From: an uncultured Rickettsiales bacterium
GTDB lineage: Bacteria > Pseudomonadota > Alphaproteobacteria > Micavibrionales > GCA-2720935
Direction: 5' to 3'
Length of the DNA stretch: 57,219 nucleotides
Assembly (NCBI GenBank): GCA_950054255.1
Contig: CATLOR010000002.1
Coordinates: 207,106 to 264,324, forward strand
Position numbers and translations under genes: made by a program. Position 1 is the first letter of the stretch; each line of letters opens with the position of its first letter. The notes beneath the pieces are model-generated. The model did no database searches, was not told where the DNA came from, and was given only the letters and a program-made list of their open reading frames with translations. Shown piece by piece: positions 16,906 to 25,436 of this stretch.

Positions 16906-16934
16906 TGTGTTTAACCTGAAGTAATAGATTTTTT

Positions 16935-18365
16935 ATGAAACCAGATATTTTAATCGTTGATGATGAAGCAGATATTCGTATGCATATGCGAGGTCTTTTA
17001 CAAGATGAAGGCTATCAGACAAGAGAAGCGCATCATGCGGAGTCTACTTTTGCAGCGATCTCTCAAAAAAAACCTGATTTAATCTTATTAGATATATGGC
17101 TAGAAGGAAGTACGATGGATGGTTTGCAAGTTCTTGAAAAACTTGTGCAAATGGATCCTGCGATACCGGTTATTATGATTAGTGGGCACGGCAATATTGA
17201 AATGGCCGTTGATGCTATTAAAAAGGGTGCTTATGATTTTATTGAGAAACCTTTTAAAACAGAGCATCTTTTACATTTGTGTAAGCGCGCGTTAGAAGCT
17301 AATCAATTAAAGCAAGAAAATAAAATCTTGAAAAAGATCAGCCTAGGGCCAAATGCTTTAAATGGAAATTCGTCCGCTGTTAATGTTTTAAAGCAAACAA
17401 TAGATCGTGTTGCCCCCACAAAAAGTCGTGTGATGATTTTGGGCGAAGCAGGGACAGGAAAAAACATAGTCGCAAGAATTATTCATGAAAAATCGCTTCA
17501 ATCTAAAGGTTCTTTGGTTACCTTTAATTGCGCGCTTATCGATGAAGATATATTTGATCAAGAATTTTTTGGCGCAGAAGATGATTTTGGAAATGTAATA
17601 AAAATTGGTGCTTTGGAGCGCGCTGAGCAGGGGACTTTATTCTTGGATGAGGTTAGTCACTTATCAGCAGCATCACAACTTAAACTGTTAAAAATACTTC
17701 AGTTAAATTCTTATCAGCGCGTGAATGGTAAAGAAGACATGCCAGTTAATGTGAGGATAATATCTTCGAGTCATAAGAAAATTGAAGAAGACATGGAGCA
17801 AGGATTGTTTAAGCAAGACCTTTATTATCGTTTAAATGTCGTCCCCATTAATGTTCCTGCTCTTCGAGAGCGTTTCGATGATTTGAAGGAACTTTCTCAT
17901 ATTTTTATGGAGAGCTTATCAAGGCAATATGGTCGACCTGCTTTAACGATTTCTGATGAGGTCATGCAAATAATGCAAGCGCACAATTGGCCGGGAAATG
18001 TTCGCCAGTTACGTAATATTATTGAATGGTTTTTGATTATGACCGATAATAATTCAGGCGTTGTTACATGTGACATGCTTCCCCCAGATTTTCAAGCTTC
18101 TAATAAGGGAGCGGGGGCTGTATCTCTTGTTGATATAGAAATGATTGCTTTACCTTTAAGGGAGGCGAGAGAAGCTTTTGAAAAAGAGTATCTATCATCT
18201 CAAGTGAAGCGCTTTGGAGGAAATATATCAAAAACGGCAAGCTTTGTCGGGATGGAACGCTCGGCTTTACATCGTAAGTTAAAAAATTTAGGTCTTACAG
18301 GTGTTGAAAAACAAGAAGAGGTAGATGATACACAGGAAACAAAAATAAGAAGAAGTGGATCCTAG
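16935..18365 (+). CDS. ntrX: Response regulator NtrX (AAA+, Fis-type HTH)
   Basis: A 476-residue regulator: receiver domain (1-125) with acidic pocket D9/D10 and phosphoacceptor D53, an AAA+ domain (about 145-375) with Walker A GEAGTGKN (170-177) and Walker B GTLFLDEV, and a C-terminal Fis-like helix-turn-helix (ISKTASFVGMERSALHRKLK). The sigma54-contact GAFTGA loop is missing: after FFGAEDDFGN the sequence passes directly to IKIGALERAEQGT. Other alphaproteobacterial NtrX proteins also deviate here, so it may act on sigma70 promoters. Cognate partner of the upstream NtrY. Confidence 0.96.
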   Translation: MKPDILIVDDEADIRMHMRGLLQDEGYQTREAHHAESTFAAISQKKPDLILLDIWLEGSTMDGLQVLEKLVQMDPAIPVIMISGHGNIEMAVDAIKKGAYDFIEKPFKTEHLLHLCKRALEANQLKQENKILKKISLGPNALNGNSSAVNVLKQTIDRVAPTKSRVMILGEAGTGKNIVARIIHEKSLQSKGSLVTFNCALIDEDIFDQEFFGAEDDFGNVIKIGALERAEQGTLFLDEVSHLSAASQLKLLKILQLNSYQRVNGKEDMPVNVRIISSSHKKIEEDMEQGLFKQDLYYRLNVVPINVPALRERFDDLKELSHIFMESLSRQYGRPALTISDEVMQIMQAHNWPGNVRQLRNIIEWFLIMTDNNSGVVTCDMLPPDFQASNKGAGAVSLVDIEMIALPLREAREAFEKEYLSSQVKRFGGNISKTASFVGMERSALHRKLKNLGLTGVEKQEEVDDTQETKIRRSGS

Positions 18366-18444
18366 ATTGACTTCGTGCCCGAATGGGTTCAGACTAATGT
18401 AAGTGGTAACCAAATCTAAACCTAATTATAATAATACTTAAATC

Positions 18445-19821
18445 ATGAAAATACTCGTTTGTGGCGCAGGACAAGTCGGTGGAAATATAGCAATACATCT
18501 TTCCAATGAAGGAAATGATGTCACGGTGATTGATAATAATCCAATCGTTATTGATGAAATTAACCAAAACCAAGATATTAGGGGAATTGTTGGTCATGCC
18601 TCTCACCCTGATTCATTGAAAATTGCTGGTGCGGAAAAATCAGACCTTATTATAGCAGCCACTGAGAGTGATGAGATTAACATGGTGACGTGTCAAATGG
18701 CTCATACCTTGTTTAAAATCCCTAAGAAGATTGCGCGTATTCGCTCTCAGGTATATCGTGATCCCGCATGGGCTAAATTGTTTGGGCGTGAGCATATGCC
18801 TATTGATGTAATTATTTCTCCTGAAGTAGAGGTTGCAAAAGCGATAACAGAACAATTAGGTGTTCCAGGGGCGTTTAATGTTATTAGCCTTGAAGATGAT
18901 CAAATACGTGTTGTGGGGCTTTCTTGCGATGAATCTTGTCCTTTATTGAACACGCCTTTAAAGCATTTCTCAAAACTTTTTCCTTCCTTAGATTTTAAAA
19001 TTGTTTGCATTATTCGAAATCAAACAATGTTTGTACCAGAAGGAACAGATCAAATTTTTGCGGGAGATAAAATCTATTTCATTTCTCACCATGAGCAAAC
19101 GTCGCGCATTATGGGGATCTTTGGCAATGATGTTACAGATACACGTAATATCGTTTTGATCGGTGGTGGAAATATTGGGGAATGTCTGGCTGAATATCTA
19201 ACAGATAGTGGAGCACGTACGCAGCTGAAAGTTGTTGAAATGTCGAAAGCGCGTGCGTTCTATTTATCTAACAAGCTATCTTCTTCGCTTGTTTTGAAAG
19301 GAAATGCGTTAGATGCTGAAATTTTAAAAGAAGCGAATGTTAGCAAATCAGATATTGTGATTGCTATTACAAATGATGACAAAACAAATATATTATCGGC
19401 GCTTTTAGCAAAAGAACACGGGGCGAAAAGAGCAATTTCTTTGGTAAACAAATCTACCTATGGTGGGATTATTGAGAATCTGGGGCTGGATGCTATTGTA
19501 AATCCACGTGCTGTTACTGTTTCTACAATTTTGCAATATATTAGAAGAGGGCGTATTAAAGCTGTAAGGCATTTATACGAAGGAGATGCTGAAATATTAG
19601 AGATTGAAGCAACGGATCATTCAAGAATTATTAACATTCCTTTGGAGGATGTTGATCTACCGAAAAACGTAGTTATTGCAGCGTTAATTAGAAAAGATAC
19701 TCTTATTATTCCAAGCGGTCGAGATGAAGTCAAATCAGGCGATCGCGCGATTGTTATTGACCTTGAAAAGAATGCAAAAGGAATTGAAGATCTTTTTGTT
19801 TCTACGCATGATCATTTGTAA
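18445..19821 (+). CDS. trkA: Trk potassium uptake system peripheral protein TrkA
   Basis: A 458-residue cytosolic NAD-binding regulator of Trk/Ktr potassium channels. It has two tandem RCK modules: the first begins MKILVCGAGQVGGNIAIHLS with a GxGxxG fold and D31 at the end of strand 2 (VTVIDNN), the second begins near residue 232 (NIVLIGGGNIGECLAEYL), each followed by an RCK_C (TrkA-C) domain. Length equals E. coli TrkA. It lies between ntrX and a HAD gene, a conserved alphaproteobacterial placement; the membrane subunit TrkH is not in this window. Confidence 0.96.
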   Translation: MKILVCGAGQVGGNIAIHLSNEGNDVTVIDNNPIVIDEINQNQDIRGIVGHASHPDSLKIAGAEKSDLIIAATESDEINMVTCQMAHTLFKIPKKIARIRSQVYRDPAWAKLFGREHMPIDVIISPEVEVAKAITEQLGVPGAFNVISLEDDQIRVVGLSCDESCPLLNTPLKHFSKLFPSLDFKIVCIIRNQTMFVPEGTDQIFAGDKIYFISHHEQTSRIMGIFGNDVTDTRNIVLIGGGNIGECLAEYLTDSGARTQLKVVEMSKARAFYLSNKLSSSLVLKGNALDAEILKEANVSKSDIVIAITNDDKTNILSALLAKEHGAKRAISLVNKSTYGGIIENLGLDAIVNPRAVTVSTILQYIRRGRIKAVRHLYEGDAEILEIEATDHSRIINIPLEDVDLPKNVVIAALIRKDTLIIPSGRDEVKSGDRAIVIDLEKNAKGIEDLFVSTHDHL

Positions 19822-19832
19822 AAGATGATAGA

Positions 19833-20510
19833 ATGACTATTTCTTCACCAAAAAAACCGTCTGTTATCTTGTTTGATTGGGATAAAACCTTGGCCGATAA
19901 CTGGGGCTTAATTATTGAGGCCGTCAATCATACGTTTTCATACTTTGGTATGCCTACATGGTCAAGTGAAGAAGCCGAAGAAAAGATATCGCTTTCTGCG
20001 CGTGAGTTATTTCCTACTTTATTTTTTGATAATACAGAAAAAGCATTAGAAGTTTTTTACGATTTTTTTGAAACAAACCATCTTGAGTATGTGAAGCCGA
20101 CTGTTGGTTCTCAAGAGTTATTGGATTTCTGCTTCGTAAATAACTTTGTAATGGGAGTTGTCAGTAATAAAAAAAGCAACCTCTTGAAAAAAGAAATTAC
20201 AAAACTAGGTTATGAGCGTTACTTTGATGTAATTGTTGGTGCAGGGGATGCGACAGAAGATAAGCCTAGCGCCGAGCCAATAAAGCTTGCTTTGCGAAAG
20301 ATCTCTAAGAGGCAAGATATCACATTTAACTGTGATGATATTCTTTATATAGGGGATAGTAAAACAGATCAGGAAACAGCAAAGAATTTTGGATGTGTTT
20401 GTTATATTGTTGGTGAAGATAATAAAGAGGGTAAAGCACTATACGAAGAAACAGTGTGTTTCAGATCATTATCTAAAATAATTACGCATATGAAAAAAAA
20501 TATGTTATAA
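19833..20510 (+). CDS. HAD-family phosphatase, phosphoglycolate-phosphatase-like
   Basis: A 225-residue haloacid-dehalogenase hydrolase. Motif I is FDWDKTLADN with nucleophile D15 and acid/base D17; motif II is in VVSNKKS, motif III the lysine of DKPSAEP, motif IV the GDSKTD acidic cluster. A helical C1 cap (about 25-95) fits the Gph/PGP-like subgroup. The substrate cannot be deduced. It follows trkA by 11 bases and precedes hfq, an arrangement shared by many alphaproteobacteria. Confidence 0.9.
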   Translation: MTISSPKKPSVILFDWDKTLADNWGLIIEAVNHTFSYFGMPTWSSEEAEEKISLSARELFPTLFFDNTEKALEVFYDFFETNHLEYVKPTVGSQELLDFCFVNNFVMGVVSNKKSNLLKKEITKLGYERYFDVIVGAGDATEDKPSAEPIKLALRKISKRQDITFNCDDILYIGDSKTDQETAKNFGCVCYIVGEDNKEGKALYEETVCFRSLSKIITHMKKNML

Positions 20511-20526
20511 TATTTCACATTAAGGG

Positions 20527-20554
20527 TTGACATTTCCGTGTTAAGGATTAAAAA
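20527..20554 (+). promoter_or_regulatory. Possible hfq promoter
   Basis: A consensus -35 hexamer TTGACA (20527-20532) is followed after 16 bases by TAAAAA (20549-20554), a partial -10 match, about 40 bases before the hfq ATG. The -35 is perfect but the -10 is weak. Confidence 0.4.
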
Positions 20555-20595
20555 AGGCTTTGCATTTTGCAATTTTAAAGATGGGGTTATAAAAG

Positions 20596-20835
20596 ATGGC
20601 GGATAAATCGCAAAACGTTCAAGATGTATTTTTGAATGCTATACGTAAGGAAAAAATGCCAGTTACAGTATTTCTTGTAAATGGGGTTAAATTACAAGGC
20701 GTAATTACTTGGTTTGATAATTTTTCTATGCTTCTTAGAAGAGAAACACATGCTCAATTAATTTATAAGCATGCTATTTCTACAATTATGCCTTCTGGAC
20801 CATTGAAATTATTTGATCCTGAAGCAGAAGAATAA
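20596..20835 (+). CDS. hfq: RNA chaperone Hfq
   Basis: A 79-residue Sm-like protein that forms a hexamer and pairs small RNAs with mRNAs. The Sm1 motif region ([20 protein letters not shown], then [14 protein letters not shown]) and Sm2 motif ([11 protein letters not shown]) are intact, including the Q near the N-terminus (Q8-N-V-Q11-D) and the YKHA proximal-face residues. The short acidic tail (DPEAEE) resembles other alphaproteobacterial Hfq proteins. A hairpin with a T-rich run separates it from hflX. Confidence 0.98.
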   Translation: MADKSQNVQDVFLNAIRKEKMPVTVFLVNGVKLQGVITWFDNFSMLLRRETHAQLIYKHAISTIMPSGPLKLFDPEAEE

Positions 20836-20859
20836 TTTTTTTCACAAATATTTTTTAAT

Positions 20860-20897
20860 CAAAGGCTTTTTCATTTGTTTAAAGCCTTTGTTTCTAT
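20860..20897 (+). terminator. Rho-independent terminator or attenuator between hfq and hflX
   Basis: A perfect 10-bp stem, CAAAGGCTTT (20860-20869) and AAAGCCTTTG (20881-20890), encloses an 11-base loop and is followed by TTTCTATT. It lies 24 bases after hfq and ends just before the hflX start, so it probably ends most hfq transcripts while letting some through to hflX. Confidence 0.65.
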
Positions 20898-20912
20898 TAC
20901 GGTGTCTTTTCT

Positions 20913-22274
20913 ATGGCAGATAAAAAAGAGACATTGATGGATACAAAAAAAGCACCTACTAAGGTGGCTGTGATCCATGTCTATTTAAAAAATAATCTAG
21001 AAGATAAGAAGAATGCAGCTTTTAAATTAGAAGAAGCCGTTTCATTGACACAAGCAATTAATCTTGAGCCCAGTTATCAGTCATCACATGGTTTAAGTCG
21101 ATATTTACCAGCAACATTATTAACAAAAGGTATCGTAGAAGAGGCTAAAGAACTCTTCGAAGAGCTTGAGATATCCTTGTTGATTATTAATCATCCTTTA
21201 TCACCAATTCAGCAGAGAAACTTAGAGCGTGCCTTAAAAGTAAAAGTTATTGATCGCACGGGCTTGATCTTAGAAATATTTGGCGAGCGCGCACAAACAA
21301 AAGAGGGGCGTTTGCAAGTGGAGTTGGCTGCGTTGACTTTTCAGCGTTCGCGCTTAGTGCGTTCTTGGACCCACTTAGAAAGACAAAGAGGAGGGCTCGG
21401 TTTTGTCGGGGGACCTGGTGAAACACAAATTGAAATTGATAGACGATTGATTGATGAGCGTGTCGCACGTATTAAAAACGAACTCAGTAAAGTTGTAAAA
21501 ACGCGTAATGAGAATAGAAAAAAAAGAAAGTCTATTCCTTATCCTATTGTTGCACTGGTAGGATATACCAATGCGGGGAAATCAACATTATTTAATACAT
21601 TAACTGATGCAAATGTTTTTGCTGAAGATTTGTTGTTTGCAACACTAGACCCGACAATGAGAAAGCATAAACTTCCTTCTGGGCGTGAAATAATATTTTC
21701 TGATACTGTTGGCTTTATTTCAGATCTTCCAACGCAGCTTATTGCAGCTTTCAGAGCTACTCTAGAAGAGGTTTTAGAGGCAGATATTATCTTACATGTT
21801 AGGGATATTTCAAGTGACCATAGTGACACTCAAAAACAAGATGTTTTGAAAATATTGAAAGAGTTAGGATTGTCCGAGGATGTTCTTAATGAGAAAGTCG
21901 TTGAGGTGTTAAATAAATGTGATTTGTTAAGTGACGAGGAGTATGTAGACGCACTAAGATATGCACGCTTTAAACAAGAAGGCGCCCATGATGAAGACGG
22001 CCACTCACCTGAAAAAATCTTGATTTCAGCAAGAACGGGAAAAAATATCGATTATTTAGTCCATTCTATTGAGGACCGCATTCATGAGTTTTTACAGCAA
22101 AAAACATATGAGGTGTCCGTTATTGATGGGAAAGTAATTGCGTGGATTGACGCGCATATGGATGTCATTTCTAAAACTATGCAAGAGAATAACATTTTGA
22201 AAATAGATGCCTTTACTGATATAACTACAGACAGTCGTTTAAAAAAACAGTTTCAAGTGAAAGACGTTTCATGA
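20913..22274 (+). CDS. hflX: GTPase HflX
   Basis: A 453-residue ribosome-associated GTPase that splits stalled or heat-damaged 70S ribosomes. The N-terminal HflX domain contains the coiled region with RSWTHLERQRGGLGF, GGPGETQIEIDRRLIDERV. The G domain has G1 GYTNAGKS (217-224), G3 DTVGF and G4 NKCD. The first 15 residues (MADKKETLMDTKKAP) are a variable extension; ATG codons at residues 1 and 9 are both possible. The hfq-hflX order is conserved. Its last four bases overlap the next gene (ATGA). Confidence 0.96.
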   Translation: MADKKETLMDTKKAPTKVAVIHVYLKNNLEDKKNAAFKLEEAVSLTQAINLEPSYQSSHGLSRYLPATLLTKGIVEEAKELFEELEISLLIINHPLSPIQQRNLERALKVKVIDRTGLILEIFGERAQTKEGRLQVELAALTFQRSRLVRSWTHLERQRGGLGFVGGPGETQIEIDRRLIDERVARIKNELSKVVKTRNENRKKRKSIPYPIVALVGYTNAGKSTLFNTLTDANVFAEDLLFATLDPTMRKHKLPSGREIIFSDTVGFISDLPTQLIAAFRATLEEVLEADIILHVRDISSDHSDTQKQDVLKILKELGLSEDVLNEKVVEVLNKCDLLSDEEYVDALRYARFKQEGAHDEDGHSPEKILISARTGKNIDYLVHSIEDRIHEFLQQKTYEVSVIDGKVIAWIDAHMDVISKTMQENNILKIDAFTDITTDSRLKKQFQVKDVS

Positions 22275-23104
22275 CAGATATCAACCAGCAATTTTCTGAA
22301 AAAGTTTTGAAGTTAATAAAAGAAACGGTTGAGACAATTATATTACCCGCACATTATGACTTAGACCCTGAAACGATCATGACAAAAGATGACCACTCTA
22401 TCGTCACACTCACAGATCAGCATGCTGAGAAGATCTTAACAAAGGGCTTAAAGGAGATTTTTGCGGCAAATGTTTTGGGTGAAGAGGGGTATGATGCAGA
22501 TCCAGAAATTGCTGATTATTTAGAGCAAAACGAATATTGCTGGATTATTGATCCTATTGATGGAACAAAGAACTTCGCACATGGTCGTCCTGAATTTGGT
22601 GTTATCGTTGCGTTGGTAAAGAACAAAGAAGTTTTAGCAGGATGGATATATCACTGCACAGAAAAACGTGCTGTTTACGCGATTAAGGGGCTAGGAGTTT
22701 ATGACGAGTTACATCAGGTAGTGTCTCGCCCAACGTTAAAAGATCAATTTACAGGATATCATAATCCATTCTATTTTGTTTCATCTTCGGTAGAAACTGA
22801 AATTAATGCTATTGGGGCTGCACGTACAAAAGATATTCCTGCACCTCGTGCATCATCAATTGAGTATTTGAATCTTGTTGCGGGTGTTTCAGATTTTATG
22901 ATTAACAATCATTGTAAGCCTTGGGATCATGCAGCGGGGCAATTAATCGTAGCTGAATTAGGTTTAGGAGGGTGCGGCGAATTTTTATCTGGAGAGCCAT
23001 ATGCTATTAATAAGTCAGCATGGGTTAGTGCGGAAAGAAACCGTGTTTTAATGACTGGCGCAACGAAGTCAGTGCGTGATCGTTTAAAAGCGTATTTTAA
23101 ATAA
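22271..23104 (+). CDS. Inositol monophosphatase-family phosphatase
   Basis: A 277-residue member of the Mg-dependent, lithium-sensitive phosphatase family. Motifs are the EEGYD glutamates (residues about 74-78), IDPIDGTKNFAHGRPEFG with the metal-binding DPxDGT core, and CKPWDHAAGQLIVAELG near the C-terminus. Family members dephosphorylate inositol-1-phosphate, histidinol-phosphate or adenosine 3',5'-bisphosphate; the sequence alone does not choose between these. Its ATG overlaps the hflX stop, so it is translationally coupled to hflX. It converges with mazG. Confidence 0.93.
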   Translation: MTDINQQFSEKVLKLIKETVETIILPAHYDLDPETIMTKDDHSIVTLTDQHAEKILTKGLKEIFAANVLGEEGYDADPEIADYLEQNEYCWIIDPIDGTKNFAHGRPEFGVIVALVKNKEVLAGWIYHCTEKRAVYAIKGLGVYDELHQVVSRPTLKDQFTGYHNPFYFVSSSVETEINAIGAARTKDIPAPRASSIEYLNLVAGVSDFMINNHCKPWDHAAGQLIVAELGLGGCGEFLSGEPYAINKSAWVSAERNRVLMTGATKSVRDRLKAYFK

Positions 23105-23113
23105 CGTTATATA

Positions 23114-23929
23114 TTACTTTTCTTTTAATTTGGCTTTTTTCCAATAAGTTTCCATTTTATCAAGGGGAAGAGATGAAAAAGTAACTTGATCTTCTTTTGA
23201 TAGATTTTCCATTAATCGAAACCGACGTTCGAACTTTTTGTTAGCCTCAATAAGAGCATTTTCTGCGTCAACGCCAATCATCGCACCATAACAAACTAGA
23301 CTGAATAGAAGATCCCCAAACTCATCTTTAATTCTATCTTTATTGTCTGTGTTCGTTGCATTAACTTCCTCATTTAATTCTTCTATTTCTTCTTTCACTT
23401 TGTTTAAAGCGCCATCTTTATTATCCCAAACAAACCCAACTTGTGCGGCACGTTTATATATTTTTTTTGTACGCATTAAAGCAGGGAAGGCTGAGGGAAT
23501 ATCGTCCATTGCGCTTTGTCTTTTGTTATTTTTTTCTGCTTTTTTAATGTCTTCCCAGTTCTTTAAAACAGTTTGTGAGTCATTGGCTATTTCATCGGAG
23601 AAAATATGAGGATGACGGCGAACCATTTTTTCAGAGATAATGTGTGCAACATCATCAAAATCGAATTTGTTTTCTTCTTTTGTGAGCTGGCTTTGGAATA
23701 TAATTTGTAATAAAAGATCGCCTAACTCTTCTTTGAGTTCATCCATATCGTTATTGTCTATCGCTTCGCAAACTTCATAGGCCTCCTCAATCGTAAAACG
23801 TCTTAAGCTATTAAGGTCTTGCTCTAAATCCCATGGGCATCCTTCTTCGGGATCGCGAAGTATCTCCATAATCTGAATAAGGTCATGAATTGTATAACGC
23901 TCTTTTTCTATAAAACGCATCTGTGACAT
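23114..23929 (-). CDS. mazG: Nucleoside triphosphate pyrophosphohydrolase MazG
   Basis: A 271-residue enzyme hydrolysing NTPs and dNTPs to the monophosphate and pyrophosphate. It has two MazG domains: the first with LRDPEEGCPWDLEQDLNSLR and the EELGDLLLQIIFQSQL metal-binding box, the second with DEFGDLLFSLVCYG. I place the start at the ATG at 23927-23929 because AGAAAGG lies about nine bases upstream; the frame stays open for 69 more codons upstream, but that extension would run into the oppositely oriented flavoprotein gene and has unrelated composition. Confidence 0.95.
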   Translation of the reverse strand: MSQMRFIEKERYTIHDLIQIMEILRDPEEGCPWDLEQDLNSLRRFTIEEAYEVCEAIDNNDMDELKEELGDLLLQIIFQSQLTKEENKFDFDDVAHIISEKMVRRHPHIFSDEIANDSQTVLKNWEDIKKAEKNNKRQSAMDDIPSAFPALMRTKKIYKRAAQVGFVWDNKDGALNKVKEEIEELNEEVNATNTDNKDRIKDEFGDLLFSLVCYGAMIGVDAENALIEANKKFERRFRLMENLSKEDQVTFSSLPLDKMETYWKKAKLKEK

Positions 23930-23995
23930 TGAAATATACCTTTCTTGTTCTATACTGTTTTTATGAATTAAATTACTAGAAAGGTCAATTGTTCT

Positions 23996-25285
23996 GTGTC
24001 TGATGATTTGATTGAGCTCCGTAAAGCTCGAGGAGATAAAGCACTTGCTCAAATAGAAGTTGATGTTGTTTCTATCAAAGAGGATGGAAAAGATAGTTAT
24101 AAATTGATATTTGAAATTCCAGAAAGTTCCTATCAAGATGAGTTATCTTGTTTTATGGATCTTTCTCGTTTTGATGATCTTGAATGTGCTCTACCAAAGC
24201 GAGAAGGGGTCTACTTCCCTATAGGGTCAGGAATAGGGATACCCCCATTTTCTGGTCAAAAAAGCCGTGTAGCACATGAAATTATACCTTTTTTGAAGCA
24301 GGTTGATAATAAAGAACTTAATGATATTCATTGGCTAACCCCTTATAGAGGGTATCCGGGTGTTGATTTAGCAACGCCTAGTGTATCTTTTCTCGAACGC
24401 TTATTAAATAAAGCCGGTTCTCAGCATGTTTATTACAAGCGTTTAAAGGAGATTCTATCAAACCATGAAGATCTTGAATACTTACAATCAAGTTACGATA
24501 TGTATGATGTGTTAGCTTTATTTAAAGGTGTTCTAACAGCAAAGGACATTTGGGATACGCAAGAGAAGGGGCCGATGAATAGGACATATAGTATTATTCC
24601 TGAGCCTATCACTTCTAAAGAAAGGGGTGCTATTTGTTTTAGTGTATCGGTAAAAAAACAAATAAGTGAAGTTGTGCATAATTTATTTGGGGAAAATAGT
24701 AAATCCAAACACTATGGAATAAATTCTAGTCAATTAACATCTCTAGAAGTCGGTGACAGTGTTGTTATTAATAAAAAAGTAAAGCCTTCGAAAGCTTTTA
24801 CGCCCAAAACACAGCACCAAAAAGACATTCATAAGCCGATCGTTTTTATATCTCAGGGGAATGCGCTTGAGCGTTGTGTTACGTTACTATATGAACGTGA
24901 TAAGAACGTATCTCAAACGCCGTTTATTTTATTTGCTGGCTTTAAAACAGAGAAGCATATAACGGGAAAGCTTTTTTTGAGTGAGTGCCTCGATAGCAAT
25001 TTGATAACCGAAGCTCATTTCGCATTATCGCGTGAGGCGAATGTAGAAAAAGCATTTAATAGCAAAGCGCATTTTTACGGGCAGAAACGCATTGATGTAC
25101 TGTTAGCTGATTTTGATTTCTCTAAGATTGGTAATGAAACGCTTTTTTATATCACAGGTAGTGAATCTTTTTGTGAACATATGAAAGATATTTTACTTGG
25201 CAATAAGTCATTTCATGCATCTGAAACATCCATAAAGTTAGCGACATCTCCTAATAGGCTGCGCGCTCCAGCTGTTGCTATCTAA
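23996..25285 (+). CDS. CysJ/CPR-type FAD-NADPH reductase module, degenerate, lacking flavodoxin domain
   Basis: A 429-residue protein matching the diflavin-reductase C-terminal half. The FAD-binding domain shows the RxYS motif (R196-TYS, then IIPEP) and the closing LEVGDSVVI. The ferredoxin-reductase-like NADPH domain shows KPIVFISQGNALERCVTLLYERD, FILFAGFK and EAHFALSRE. The normally invariant GTGIAPF loop is replaced by SQGNALERC (286-294), and the C-terminal aromatic residue is absent. There is no flavodoxin domain. It may be a sulfite-reductase-like electron donor with altered cofactor use, or a repurposed scaffold. The start is GTG with AGAAAGG upstream; mazG is divergent across 66 bases. 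No sulfite reductase subunit is nearby. Confidence 0.72.
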   Translation: MSDDLIELRKARGDKALAQIEVDVVSIKEDGKDSYKLIFEIPESSYQDELSCFMDLSRFDDLECALPKREGVYFPIGSGIGIPPFSGQKSRVAHEIIPFLKQVDNKELNDIHWLTPYRGYPGVDLATPSVSFLERLLNKAGSQHVYYKRLKEILSNHEDLEYLQSSYDMYDVLALFKGVLTAKDIWDTQEKGPMNRTYSIIPEPITSKERGAICFSVSVKKQISEVVHNLFGENSKSKHYGINSSQLTSLEVGDSVVINKKVKPSKAFTPKTQHQKDIHKPIVFISQGNALERCVTLLYERDKNVSQTPFILFAGFKTEKHITGKLFLSECLDSNLITEAHFALSREANVEKAFNSKAHFYGQKRIDVLLADFDFSKIGNETLFYITGSESFCEHMKDILLGNKSFHASETSIKLATSPNRLRAPAVAI

Positions 25286-25436
25286 TAAGTCTTTTATATC
25301 GCTCTAGGGGGAAATCTATAATAAGGATATATTAGTTTGATAATATATATTATGGAAAATTATATATTTATAATAAAGAGGGGGTTCAGATATTCAAAGA
25401 TCTAAAATATAGCGTTAAAACGTAATCATAGTCGTT

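Noticed and set aside
16935..18365. NtrX GAFTGA loss as a sequencing deletion
   Set aside because: The frame is intact on both sides, and altered loops occur in NtrX proteins of other alphaproteobacteria, so a natural variant is more likely.
23930..24136. N-terminal extension of MazG up to 24136
   Set aside because: It overlaps the start of the divergent flavoprotein gene, resembles no MazG sequence, and a good ribosome-binding site precedes the internal ATG at 23929.
25340..25353. ATAATATATATTAT palindrome in the gap before the HNH gene
   Set aside because: A 14-bp pure A/T palindrome is expected by chance in this AT-rich sequence and has no other supporting signal.
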